64,000 bases of DNA, taken from Saccharomycopsis fibuligera x Saccharomycopsis cf. fibuligera. Taxonomy: Eukaryota; Ascomycota; Saccharomycetes; Ascoideales; Saccharomycopsidaceae. Below the pieces are notes generated by a model that was not told where the DNA came from, ran no database searches, and saw only the letters and a list, made by a program, of their open reading frames with translations. The stretch spans positions 3,968,001 to 4,032,000 of the forward strand of contig CP012810.1 of assembly GCA_001936135.1 (NCBI GenBank). The letters run 5' to 3'. Of this stretch, positions 20,705 through 31,928 are shown piece by piece; the stretch's first letter is position 1, and the number at the start of each line of letters is the position of its first letter. Both the position numbers and the translations under genes were made by a program.

Positions 20705-22600
20705 TCAAAATGTCAGAGTGCCCAAGAGGGTTGCCGCACTTCTGGCATCTACTGTTTCGCTTGGTTCTTCTTCCTCATCTTCAAGCGCGAGTGTACTTCC
20801 ACCACTATTACCCTTCAATTTGTTTTTTGCGCCACTAATTGCTTGGTCTTTATCTGGAGAAGCGCTACCAACACCACTTCCCACCAGCACATTGCTTGAA
20901 GCTCTTCTATGTTTGCGATCGCCACTCCAATCATCACCATCGTATCGCTGACTGTTACGCAAGTTGCTTGTGAGTTTTGGGTAATTTTCTCTGCCTAATC
21001 GACTCAATCCACCATTTTCGTCCACTAATCTGACATCGATTCTAATTTTTTCAAAGTTGCTAAGAATCTTCCGCTCATTCTCAATGATTTTCTTAGTGTA
21101 ATCGCGTACTACTCTTTTAAGTTTCTTTTCCTGATGATTCAATACTTGATTTTTTTCAATCAACATGTTGCTAGAAATTCTCTTCACTTTGAGTCTCAAG
21201 TTATCCTCAACTTTCTTACTGTCTTCCAACTCGCTAATAATTTGGTCAATCTTGATTGGGTCTTCGTATTTTTTAGTTTTGATCTTGAGCGCCTGCGCGT
21301 GTCTGCTTCTAGTAAGCTGTTCAGCATTGAGCAATTCTCGCATAAGCAAGTGTCTATTAGTGAGCTGTTCCTTAATGATGTATGCATCGTTACTAATCAT
21401 TTTTACTTCATCACCCAACAATCCCTGTTCGTAAACTGCTTTGATCGCTTCAATATCACCATAAATTACCATGCTTTTGCCGAATTTCTGCCATAAATTG
21501 ACCATTCCTGGATGCATGCTTTCCAACACAGCCAAATCAGTAATCTTATTGCCAAGTTCCGCCACATGAAGGCCAAATGTTTTTCTAAGTTTGGTTAGCT
21601 TATCAAAAATCTTGATGATATTTTGAGTATTCAAATAGACCAGCTTAATGTACGGTCTGAATTCCACTAATTCTACCACCTCGTCATATGGAGGCTGGAA
21701 CTGCTTCAATGTTTTTCTTTTCAAACCAGTGGCGGGCACTTTGCCCTTGTTGATTGGACTGTATCCAAAGTCGTTTTCCACAAAAAACACAAACTCCTCA
21801 TTTCGGATCAAAATGGGGTTGGAAGTGATTTTATCAAACCATTCCTGGAGCTGCCTAGTTACAGTGGCTTCATCTTCTTCCGAGCCAGCACCAAAACTTG
21901 TCAGTGGTGCTGGTAATCCAGGGATGAAGCATTCTGGGTTGGCACCATTCAAATAACTAAAAAATTTTTCCAACTCATTATAACTGCGTCTAATGTCCTT
22001 AAATACTGTGCCCCTAAAATTCGGCAAGTTGGTGTAAGCGTCAAACTTGACAATTGGGTCCTTTTTGGCCACTCTTTCTATACCTGCCACTTTGATACTA
22101 ATTTTGTAGTTTTTCTTGGATCGACGCTCAGGCAATAACGTCAAATCAGGTTTGAACTCTTTTGGTTGTTCCTCGCCTTGTTGATGTTCACCGTCTTGCC
22201 CCTGCTGATTTTCCTCCTGCTTATGCTGCTGCTGTTGCTGGTAGGAGTGGTCATCATTGATGGAAACCTCTTCGTGACCTGGAGGCAATGAAGGCCAGTC
22301 TTGCTTCTGTTTATTGAGCAATGCAGCAGCAGTGTTGTTATTGTCATTATGATCATCACTGTTGCCATCGTCCGCAAACCCGCTTAGGGGCCCAGCCGCT
22401 GCACCTCCAGTGCCAGCTAACGCTCCGTCACCATTGTCGTAAACATTATTGTACGGGTTGTCAGCATAATGTGATGCCACTCCGGCAATCAGAGATGCTG
22501 TCAATGTCTGGTCAGGCTTGAACTCATCGCTGTTCAACACATCGTGGCGCTGCGGTTCAGCAAACGGGTTGTTATCAAAGTCGTCAGGATCGTACGACAT
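20705..22600 (-). CDS. VPS17: Retromer sorting nexin Vps17
   Basis: 631-aa PX-BAR sorting nexin. It pairs with Vps5 in the membrane-bending half of retromer, which returns cargo such as Vps10 from endosome to Golgi. The start, SYDPDDFDNNPFAEP, is nearly the Vps17 N-terminal signature. A low-complexity linker with Asp/Asn/Gln runs spans ~50-150. The PX domain covers ~160-285 (YKISIKVAGIERV, NLPNFRGTVFKDIRRSYNE, IPGLPAPLTSFG, LIRNEEFVFFVENDFGYSPINK). It is followed by the GLKRKTLKQFQPPYDEVVELVEFRP motif and a helical BAR region to ~560 (TNRHLLMRELLNAEQLTRSRHAQALK, RISSNMLIEKN, ENGGLSRLGR). It is divergent from DPM1 over ~400 bp. The second retromer gene here, VPS29, lies 18 kb away. Confidence 0.93.
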   Translation of the reverse strand: MSYDPDDFDNNPFAEPQRHDVLNSDEFKPDQTLTASLIAGVASHYADNPYNNVYDNGDGALAGTGGAAAGPLSGFADDGNSDDHNDNNNTAAALLNKQKQDWPSLPPGHEEVSINDDHSYQQQQQHKQEENQQGQDGEHQQGEEQPKEFKPDLTLLPERRSKKNYKISIKVAGIERVAKKDPIVKFDAYTNLPNFRGTVFKDIRRSYNELEKFFSYLNGANPECFIPGLPAPLTSFGAGSEEDEATVTRQLQEWFDKITSNPILIRNEEFVFFVENDFGYSPINKGKVPATGLKRKTLKQFQPPYDEVVELVEFRPYIKLVYLNTQNIIKIFDKLTKLRKTFGLHVAELGNKITDLAVLESMHPGMVNLWQKFGKSMVIYGDIEAIKAVYEQGLLGDEVKMISNDAYIIKEQLTNRHLLMRELLNAEQLTRSRHAQALKIKTKKYEDPIKIDQIISELEDSKKVEDNLRLKVKRISSNMLIEKNQVLNHQEKKLKRVVRDYTKKIIENERKILSNFEKIRIDVRLVDENGGLSRLGRENYPKLTSNLRNSQRYDGDDWSGDRKHRRASSNVLVGSGVGSASPDKDQAISGAKNKLKGNSGGSTLALEDEEEEPSETVDARSAATLLGTLTF

Positions 22601-23727
<1,127 letters not shown>

Positions 23728-24152
23728 TTTTTGAGAAGCTGACATTTTTCTATTTTATTACTAAATACAGTTTTGTTATATAATACTAATTTTTCCGTTG
23801 AGAATCATAAAATGAATTGGTGATTTTTGCAATTTTCCGTGACATCTATTTGTAATAAGCTGCTGTTACAACACTGAAGCGAAAGGGAACCGGCGCAAAG
23901 CGTGGCTGTGATATATATAAACTGTTATTTTGTTGCTCATGGAGCAGTGAAGGTAAAGTAAGCTTTTTATTGGAATAAAACACTCGGAACGCTAAAAAAG
24001 GAACAAAGAAACAAAATGAAAGAAAGTAATATAAAAATAAAGCATTGGTTGAAAAAATAATTGAAAAGATTAGTGGCAATCTTCAGTACCCGACAAAAGA
24101 TGCAAAAGAAATATAGAATAAACAAAGAAATTTGAAACAGCAAACGCAAACC
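23728..24152. other. Intergenic region between convergent DPM1 and nuclease gene
   Basis: Convergent 3' ends. A/T-rich sequence with no gene seen; it should carry both terminators. Confidence 0.6.
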
Positions 24153-25085
24153 TCAATACGACTCACCAGTGATATCTGCCAGCAATTTGCTTTGACTACT
24201 ACCGCTACTGTAACGATCATGGGAATATTTATGTGTCTCACAAGAAACTTTTTTGCACAAATCATTCACTGTTATCCCAGAAGTGACATTAGTCAAAATA
24301 CTCAAGCCAGCGTCACGACTCAAGTCATCAAAACTTGTTTGAAAATCCGTCAATTTGGTGGAGTCGTCAATCTCCTTATTTGGCAACACAAAAGCAGCAG
24401 CGTCTGCTGAATCCTTTGAGTTTTCATTTTCCCCCACTACAACTTTGAAGAAATGGGTAGGTACCGCCACGTTCGGTGGGTTGCCAATCAATTTGTAACT
24501 CACAGTATATGTGCCGTCGCTGGCCTTTTCCGGCAAGTACAATGGACCGGTCAAGATGCGGACAGAATCATAAGTGCCTGTCAAATTTCTTGGGAACTCT
24601 TCAGTCCAGGCCCAGTAGTTTCTGTTGAATCCCTTTCCGACCTGCGGAGCCATGTTGGACAAGTAAAAGGTTTGATCTAGTGCGTCTTGAGCAAACTGGA
24701 CATCACCAGCAGGAGCTTGATGGCCGCGGTCATAGCCGGACTTGTAATAATCCTTAAGTTTAGCGCGGAAGAGTTCTGGGATTTCGTCTTCTTCTTTGAA
24801 TTTGGACTTGTCGCGGTTGACATTAGCAGCAGTCTTTATAGCTTCTTTGTTGATGTGCTCAACGGACCAGTATGGATTTCTGGTAGCGTAGTTTGGGGCA
24901 GAAATGTAAGCATCTCTAATAAGCAAGTTTTCTTTGGGAATAGGGCCAGGATAGCCGTACTTGTCAAAGAACCCAGCTGCGTTTAATCCGAGGTCATGTT
25001 CAGTGGTTTCTCTTTTGTGGAGAGGTTGAGCAGAGCTGAAGGAGGATAATGTGGCAACAGCAGCAACAAGGACTGATAACTGCAT
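24153..25085 (-). CDS. Secreted endonuclease G-like nuclease (DNA/RNA non-specific)
   Basis: 310-aa bba-metal nuclease very similar to yeast Nuc1/EndoG. The active-site motif SGYDRGHQAPAGD places catalytic His at 122, and the metal-site segment YLSNMAPQVGKGFNRNYW follows at ~141-158. Later family blocks include RILTGPLYLP and GNPPNVAVPTHFFKV. Instead of a mitochondrial presequence, the protein starts MQLSVLVAAVATLSSFSSAQP, a classic signal peptide, followed by Lys-Arg at 24-25, a Kex2-type pro site. It also has N-glycosylation sequons (NLT at 167 and NVT later). I chose the ATG at 25085; the longer frame upstream starts at a GTG and has no leader. I infer secretion or vacuolar/wall targeting; the nuclease fold itself is clear. 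Confidence 0.88.
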   Translation of the reverse strand: MQLSVLVAAVATLSSFSSAQPLHKRETTEHDLGLNAAGFFDKYGYPGPIPKENLLIRDAYISAPNYATRNPYWSVEHINKEAIKTAANVNRDKSKFKEEDEIPELFRAKLKDYYKSGYDRGHQAPAGDVQFAQDALDQTFYLSNMAPQVGKGFNRNYWAWTEEFPRNLTGTYDSVRILTGPLYLPEKASDGTYTVSYKLIGNPPNVAVPTHFFKVVVGENENSKDSADAAAFVLPNKEIDDSTKLTDFQTSFDDLSRDAGLSILTNVTSGITVNDLCKKVSCETHKYSHDRYSSGSSQSKLLADITGESY

Positions 25086-25349
25086 GGCGGAGTAGTGAGT
25101 GTGAGGATGTATCGGAACCCAATAGTATATTATAAATACACAGAACAAACTGTTTTGATCACTTTTTGATATCCAGTAACTGTGGTTGTACAATCCAGAA
25201 CCATGATACACAATAGGCGGGAAACATTTGCAACTTATATAGCAGCAGCACCTTCACTTTTGCTTTTTTTTTTTTGCTGTGCTCATATGTGTATATTATA
25301 CGATTGAAATCCTCATGTGCCTACCTAATTTAATCATCGCCTGCCATTC

Positions 25350-25404
25350 ATTCATTCATTCATTCATTCATTCCATCTATCCATCCATCCATCCATCCAT
25401 CCAT
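25350..25404. repeat. (CATT)n/(CATC)n tetranucleotide repeat
   Basis: Seven or so CATT units followed directly by about seven CATC units, in the promoter region of the secreted nuclease. Confidence 0.9.
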
Positions 25405-26190
25405 TTGATCCAAGTGAGCCGCTGCTGCAACGTGCTAGTTAACAATCAGCTATAGGAACGGACGGGCTGTCTATTGTTGCCTTGGCATTATTAGACGCCT
25501 CCTTTCCGTTATAGTTAGTTCTTGCGATTCGTGTGATTGTCTGTCAAGATGTGGTTTAGTTGGTGATGATGCCTCATGCTCGCGGTGCTGGTTTGGTTTG
25601 ACAATGCTTATCAACCAGCGAGACCCACGTGCGACGGTCCGAAAGCTAGCTAGGACCCAACACCCAGTCACATTCAAGCAATTGATAATCAGCCGCGCCG
25701 TTTCTCTTTCGTTATCTCCATTTGGATCAATGAGGTTGAGTGCGGAATGTGAAAGTTCGTTATCTTTATTCTTTATAGCTGTGTTAACTGACTGATTGTG
25801 TGGATTGCAACTGCCTGAGATCCAATTTCACTTGAAGCACAATAGGGATGGCGCGAGGCGCACACGTACGTATACGGAGAAGTTGGTTGTGGAGACCTTT
25901 CATGTCAATATTGATTTTGCTTTCAATTTTTTTTAGTTTTCTTCCAAGACAGGTAATGCCATCTGCTTTTTGGTTTTTTCCCACGTTAGTCAGAAAGGCT
26001 GTCATTGTGCTCAAACGGTCAGGATTTGGGGGTTTTTTCAAATTTGTTTGTTTGCAATATCGCATACTGTAGGCTTGAAGGAATGCGGTGCGGTGGTGGG
26101 ACTGTTCGAATCACTCGCCGTTTGCTTCCCAAAAACATGTATGAACTTCCCCCAACAACAGCACCACCATCAGTATTAAATCGTTTCCGC

Positions 26191-26192
<2 letters not shown>

Positions 26193-26222
<30 letters not shown>
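26193..26222. repeat. (AGC)n trinucleotide repeat
   Basis: About ten AGC units in non-coding DNA. Confidence 0.9.
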
Positions 26223-26699
26223 TACTTGAACCTGTATGTATCGCGGTCCATGTTGAAATACATTTTGGGTGTGTTTTCGCCAATCTTAGATATGCCCGTT
26301 TGTTCTGTTCTGCTCTGATATATGTACATACGTAAAATACGTGCTCCCGGGCATCACGACCCATGCGCCGTTAGCTTCATCGTATGCGATGAGATGATAG
26401 ATGGTGCATCGTTTTTAATTTTTGCATCACCACTGCTACAGCAAGTTTGAGATCCTGGTCCTACTGACTTTGTGTGTGTGTGTACAAGACGCGGTCTCTT
26501 GTATGTTTTAGTTACGAGCGCGGGCGCGATTTGCAAGTGTTTGCGTTTACCGAAAACAGCAACTGCCGCAGTTGTCAAGTTTGCCTGCCCTGTCTTTAAG
26601 TGGAATTTAGATTTTCTGAATGAGGTTGCGGTTGTTGCCGAGTATGGTAGGGTTTTTGGCAAAGATCTTGTACCGACATCTATCGAGAGGGAAGGGAAG

Positions 26700-26763
26700 G
26701 GAGATCTGGGCATTGAAAGATCCGGGATTGCAAAATCCGGGATTGCAAGATCTGGGCATTGCA
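26700..26763. repeat. 16-bp imperfect tandem repeat
   Basis: Four units of about 16 bp with the core GATCYGGGMATTGCAAA; two units read GGGATTGCAA and two GGGCATTG. Non-coding context. Confidence 0.75.
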
Positions 26764-27246
26764 TTTGTGCATATATGTGCGATTTTGTATGCTATTGGTT
26801 CTCTTCGTTCCAGAAGAGACCGCGATGTTGTGTGGTGGTGTTTATATATGGCATTTACGGTAGAGCAGACCACCACTGGCTACTGTACTGGCTTCCGTTG
26901 TTGAGGTTTGGTCATAGCCGTTAGCTGGCTGAAATCGACGCTACTGCTGCTGCCGCCAAGCACCACCATTCGCCGAGATGCCGGCTGTCCTGACGTTTTC
27001 AACATTTCCACTTTCCGGTATCTCTAGTTTTTGCTTTCCAGCCACAAGGCATTTCATGAAACCTGCCAACCATGAAAGTGCCACCGCTAAGTAGATGATG
27101 GTAAACCATAACTACTTGGCTAACGTCTGAAACAAACACGTCCAGCATACTCAGCGTCCCAGCTAAGCCCGGTGACAGCAACTACATGGCTCAGGTTTTA
27201 AAACTGGGGAGAAGGCAACGATACCTGGGTATCTCTCACAAATGGA

Positions 27247-27280
27247 CGGCCCTGCCCTGCCCTGCCCTGCCCTGCCCTGT
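27247..27280. repeat. (CCTGC)n pentanucleotide repeat
   Basis: About six CCTGC units in a row, unusually G+C-rich for this region. Confidence 0.9.
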
Positions 27281-28350
27281 GTTCTAGCGCTATCTGTCGG
27301 TCAGCCGTGACTATACTAGCAAATCTCCCGACCTGCTGTTTCGTTACAGTTCAAGATAACGTATATTAGGGCTGCCCATAAGAAGTACTGTGCTTAACTG
27401 CAATGACGTTTTATGTTAACGGCGCAGAGATTATTATACTCTAGAGTGAGAAGAAAAAAATTTTTTTTTTCGCATAATGTGTTGTTCGTGTATGTCGTGC
27501 TATAAAAAAGAAAGGAAAAAGAAAAAAAAAAAAAAAAAAAGAGGCTTACCAGCTGGAGATCCGTGGCTGTGGGCAGTGCAAATGTTGCGAGTAAAATGTG
27601 TCTTGCACCGGCCTTTGCTGCGGCTGCCAATGCTGATTTTGTATATGCTGCAGCGTTTCATTTGCCGAGCAGCTCAAGACAAACGAGATGGTGCTGTTTG
27701 GGGGGCATATATTTTTATCTGGTTGCCGTCGTTTGTAGTCTGCCATTTAGCTATTTGTTGCAATAGTAGAGCCACCTGCGACGAAACTGCTTCATCCCAA
27801 GTGGACTGAATTGGATTGTGTGTTCCCAGTAGATATAATAGTAATTAGAGTATTCGAGCGACGAGACAATAGTGCAAACGCAGCTTAAAACAAAAAAACA
27901 AACAAAAAAAAAAAAAAAAAGCAACGCAGTGTGCTGCGCATCGCTGCAGTGCTCCGAGCATGGCTTTGAAGCCTTTTCAGCTTTTCAGCCCCCCTTCTGG
28001 GATATGCCCTCTGGGATACAGAACAGATATATTATATTTATATACATACATATATATTATATACATATATATATGAGTATATATATATTTCACTGCCGCC
28101 GCCCGCTGCTGCTTTTGCTGCTGCTTTTTCACTGTTCTTCCTCGAGTCTCCCGTTTAGTCTATTTGTCTTCCCACCGTATTCAGCACTTTGGCTACCAGA
28201 TACCCAGCTCGTTCGCTTCTCCTGGTCATATCTACCAACGTTGCCAACTGCTTCGTTTTTCAAAACCTAACTTTAATTCGCCAAAAACAACGACAACAAC
28301 CACAACAACAGCAGCAATAAAAATTTTCACACACTCACACTCAAATATTC

Positions 28351-29517
28351 ATGCTTTATATCAATTTGCTTTTACCATTAGTGGCCCTCGTGGCCCAGAC
28401 CGCCAGTGGCTCCAGCTCCGCTAGTGTGCTCGAGATGGAAAATTATGGGTTTTCTGGCTACTACCAGCACGTTGCCAAGATTAGCAATCCGGACAAAAGT
28501 TCCTGTTCTTGCAAACTTAGCGATACCGCAACCACATTCTCCGGTGCCAACGCTCCGTTGAACGAAGAAGTCTCCGTGCACCTCAGAGGGCCTTTGACTT
28601 TGAAAAAATTCGGTTTTTACACATCTTCTGGTTTCGTCCATGGCACCGATGATGACTCCGGAGACTGGACCAGACAGGCATACTATGACGGGTCCAGTGC
28701 CACCAATGTGACTTTCTTGAATCATGGGGGAACCAATTCCAGCTGCGCTGGTCCCGCCTTGACTTATGCCGATAGCGATGGTACTTCGACCGCTAGTTCC
28801 TCCACCGTGCTTTCCTCTGACACGTTGATCAACTCTAATGAGGAAATTGTGCTTTACAGCAGTGAAGAATGTGAAAGTTCCGGGTTCAAGAAAAACTGTG
28901 GGGTGTACAGAGATGGCATCCCAGCATACAAGGGCTTCAACGGTACCGTCAAGATGTTTTTGTTTGAGTTCACCATGCCTACCGAGTCCAAAGTCACTGA
29001 CAAGAACTCCGATTATTACAACATGCCAGCAATTTGGCTCTTGAATGCTCACATTGCGCGTACGGGCCAGTATCCATCCGACGGCACTTGTTCGTGTTGG
29101 TCAAGCGGTTGCGGCGAATTCGATGTTTTTGAAGTATTGAACACCACCGAGGCAAACCACTTGTACACCACGATTCACGATTTCCAAGGCACTGATAACA
29201 TCGAAACGGGTATTTCAGTGCCCGGCTATATTGAAAGAGACACCGAGTCAACCATGGCTGGCGGTGTCGCCTTTGACACCAATGGTAAGGCCGTGGTTTG
29301 GGTTTCTAACTCCACTTCGTTTGACAGCACGGTTAAGGCAAGTAGCGTCAATGACTGGATTAGTGATGCCGGTACTTCTGCTGAAGAGACTTTGAGCTCT
29401 GTGTCTGCTGCCCCTCCATCCAGTTTGGCTGGCGGCAGCTCTTCCCACGGCAAGTTTAGCGTTTGTACCATGACGGTGATCCATTTGGTTTGTGGGTTCT
29501 TCTTGTCCATTTTCTAA
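28351..29517 (+). CDS. TOS1: TOS1-like GPI-anchored cell-wall protein
   Basis: 388-aa wall protein of the Tos1 family (DUF2403/DUF2401 domains), thought to act in beta-glucan organisation. Signal peptide 1-20. The N-terminal domain has GFSGYYQHVAKI, SSCSCKLS and APLNEEVSVHLRGPLTLKKFGFY. The C-terminal domain has CGVYRDGIPAYKGF, MFLFEFTMP, MPAIWLLNAHI, the Cys-rich CSCWSSGCGEFDVFEVLN and MAGGVAFDTNG. These blocks match S. cerevisiae Tos1 in order and spacing. The C-terminus adds a Ser/Ala/Pro linker, a plausible GPI attachment region (GGSSSHG) and a hydrophobic tail ending CGFFLSIF. The GPI signal and the exact orthology are inferred. It is preceded by an unusually long non-coding region. Confidence 0.85.
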   Translation: MLYINLLLPLVALVAQTASGSSSASVLEMENYGFSGYYQHVAKISNPDKSSCSCKLSDTATTFSGANAPLNEEVSVHLRGPLTLKKFGFYTSSGFVHGTDDDSGDWTRQAYYDGSSATNVTFLNHGGTNSSCAGPALTYADSDGTSTASSSTVLSSDTLINSNEEIVLYSSEECESSGFKKNCGVYRDGIPAYKGFNGTVKMFLFEFTMPTESKVTDKNSDYYNMPAIWLLNAHIARTGQYPSDGTCSCWSSGCGEFDVFEVLNTTEANHLYTTIHDFQGTDNIETGISVPGYIERDTESTMAGGVAFDTNGKAVVWVSNSTSFDSTVKASSVNDWISDAGTSAEETLSSVSAAPPSSLAGGSSSHGKFSVCTMTVIHLVCGFFLSIF

Positions 29518-30662
29518 ACCTTTAGATATTTGTTTATTTGTTTGTTTTTTCTCGCTATTTTTACTTTTCTCTTTCCTTTTGCGTTTTCTCATTCCTGTGT
29601 TTCATTGCTTATAAACTTTCAATTTATCCTCATTATGACTTATTTTGTCTTGCCGCAGTCAAGAAAACGATTTCAATTTTGAAATTAAAATCACGACACG
29701 TCTGTCTCGGACCATTAGAGAATAGAATGTCTTTAACGACAATATAGTCTTTTTCCTTATCCCGTTATCTTGACAGTTCTCTTCTTTTCTCTTTGTCTTA
29801 CTACTACCATTTTTTATAAACAAAGCCTGATTGAATAAATCAATTCTTAAACAACATATATATATATATTGCGCTTGTTTATTCAGTCAGCGCAGCCTAA
29901 GCTGCGGTGCGCTGCTTAATAATATATACAGATACAATGCAAGCAGACCTTGGCTCTTATTACGCTATTCATTTATGATGGCGATGCAAGAGTGGATTGT
30001 ATTGCGCAGAATCAAGAAGTTTGCGTTGTGGAATGTGCCTGTAAATTAACTTCATCATCGGAAGAACCGCCAGCGGTTCCTAAAATGATAGCCGGTGGCC
30101 TATACCCAAACCTCAACTATTCTATACTATACTCAAGTATACGCTCTGTGCTTACTACGTACGGTCTACGGTCCGAACAACTCTACGGCGACGTCAAAGT
30201 CAGCAAGTCGAGCTAATAAATGATAGTAACAATTGATATCATAACAAGAACTAATAACTTTTTATTTTGAAAAGTGTTTTTTTTTTTTTTTTTTTTTTGG
30301 TCTACTCGTGGGAGAAAACACAGGAGTGAAAAAATAAAATAAAAAATAAAAAGGTTAACCAATGAGTTGAAATAGAACATACAAAGACCCAAAAAGATAA
30401 ATAGATAGACAGAGATACGCGGACAATTAGACGAATAGTAAAATGTAATGATGAAAAAGGCAGGGAAGCCAAAAATAAGAACGATAAAGGGCGTTAAAAA
30501 GCATCAACCTCAATCATCAGCAATAGTCATGTTAATATTCCTGTGAACGAGAAAAACTGGGGCTTCATTGATTGATAGCCATCCTTATTTGAAGGAAACA
30601 AAGCAACGCCAATGCCAATGTTAGCGCCGCCCATTAGGCGGCAGCGAGATTAATCGTTCAGC
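29518..30662. other. Intergenic region between convergent TOS1-like and PMP3-like genes
   Basis: 1.1 kb without a supportable gene. It has an AT dinucleotide patch near 29857-29870 and a T20-type tract at 30278-30298. Both neighbouring genes end here. Confidence 0.55.
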
Positions 30663-30836
30663 TCAACGGTACTTGAAAACAACATAAAGGGCATGGATAA
30701 CAGCTGGGAACCAAATTAAAAGACATAAAAGCAAGTTGAGCCATAATGCACCACTGGTGCCTTCTTTGATATAAACGGCAACTGGAGGAATAAAAAGTGC
30801 AATGATAATGTCAATAATGAGGTTTCCTTCAGCCAT
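30663..30836 (-). CDS. PMP3/SNA-family small membrane protein (UPF0057)
   Basis: 57-aa two-helix proteolipid: MAEGNLIIDIIIALFIPP begins helix one, then VAVYIKEGTSGALWLN, then a second helix with LLCLLIWFPAVIHALYVV, ending FKYR. The IPPVAVYI and WFPAVIHALYVV blocks are the family signature shared by yeast Pmp3, the Sna proteins and plant RCI2. Pmp3 members sit in the plasma membrane and modulate membrane potential and cation/salt tolerance; Sna2-type members reach the vacuole. The short tail suits Pmp3-like forms, but the assignment to one paralogue is open. The frame is complete from ATG (30836) to TGA. Confidence 0.88.
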   Translation of the reverse strand: MAEGNLIIDIIIALFIPPVAVYIKEGTSGALWLNLLLCLLIWFPAVIHALYVVFKYR

Positions 30837-31002
30837 GATGGATTGATTTCTGTGCTAGAGGTGAGTGGAACAGGGGTTTTTTTTTGTTTCCGTTGGAGTA
30901 ACGAGTGTGCAAAGAAGAGTGTTGCTGCTGCTGTTGTTGTTGTTGTTGTTTTTTATCTCTGAATGGATTGTCCAATATTTTAATATCGGATTGGTGGCTT
31001 TT

Positions 31003-31038
<36 letters not shown>

Positions 31039-31462
31039 GACTTCCGTTTGCGTGTCATGTGACATCAAACCGTACCATTACCCTCGGTTCTGCCACCACC
31101 CGCAACGCCCGAGGCTTTTTTTTTTTTTTTTTTTTTTATTGAATCAATTAATATGTTTAATATTTGACCAACTTGACCCGATGATCATCGCCTGTACTAA
31201 TTATTGCTGCTCTGGCTGCTGCTACTGCTAGTACTACTATAGCATAGTACATACACCAAATGTCCCACTTGCTGAGCACTACGTTAGCTTAAAGTACCTA
31301 CTGTTCACTTGCTAGTCTCTGTTCAATCAATTGTCGCTTTATCATATTTGGGAGGCACTGTTTTAGCTGCGCCGACATGAAATCCACTGGCTGGTGGTGG
31401 CTAACTGATTGTTCAATTTGCAACTTTTTTGTCTCATATACAGTATTGCACGCAGCGAAACA
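30837..31462. other. Divergent region of PMP3-like gene and RAD28
   Basis: 626 bp with long homopolymers: a (GTT)n/(GCT)n patch at 30922-30952, a T run of about 30 bases near 31007-31037, and another near 31115-31138. No gene is seen; both promoters lie here. Confidence 0.6.
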
Positions 31463-31888
31463 ATGACTGCTAGTGATTATTTACTACAGCGCACTTTAGA
31501 CCCATTTTCCAGCCGGAATAGCATTCCGCTAGCCGCCGTTTTCAACAAGAGTAATAATGGTAGCAACAGCAGCGTCGGCGGTAATGGAATATTCAGTAGA
31601 CTAATTTCCTACGATTCGTTGAACCTAGCCTACGACATCAACCGCATCGCTGTTGAAAAGTCAAGCACCCAAGCCAACACCGCATCGCTAAATAGTCATT
31701 TGTCAATTCTCGAATTTCACTTACAAACACAATTCAAAATCTTCCCATCACAGTGCCATTTTGCAGCGGTGAATTGCTTGGATTTGGAAAAGATTGATTA
31801 TGAATACTTGATATCGGGGTCGAACGACGGAAAGATCAAGTTGTGGAATGTCAATCAGGTGGAGGTGAATGACGAGGCTGCGCATCAT

Positions 31889-31928
<40 letters not shown>

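Larger units (their letters stand above)
25086..28350. other. Long divergent intergenic region with many simple repeats
   Basis: 3.3 kb between the nuclease gene (minus) and the TOS1-like gene (plus), with no supportable gene. It is crowded with short tandem repeats, listed separately where clear, plus T/A tracts near 27463-27470, 27523-27540 and 27902-27920 and an AT-rich (TATA)n patch at 28028-28090. Open frames here, such as 26472-26924, look like chance. Such long upstream regions often mean complex regulation of the flanking secreted or wall genes. Confidence 0.55.

Noticed and set aside
26354-26924. Overlapping frames of 136 and 150 codons on opposite strands
   Set aside because: Both are built partly on the 16-bp tandem repeat and have no domain; this is typical of repeat-driven chance frames.
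27477-27809. 110-codon frame near a poly-A tract
   Set aside because: Contains an artefactual Lys run and overlaps an equally long minus-strand frame; no domain.
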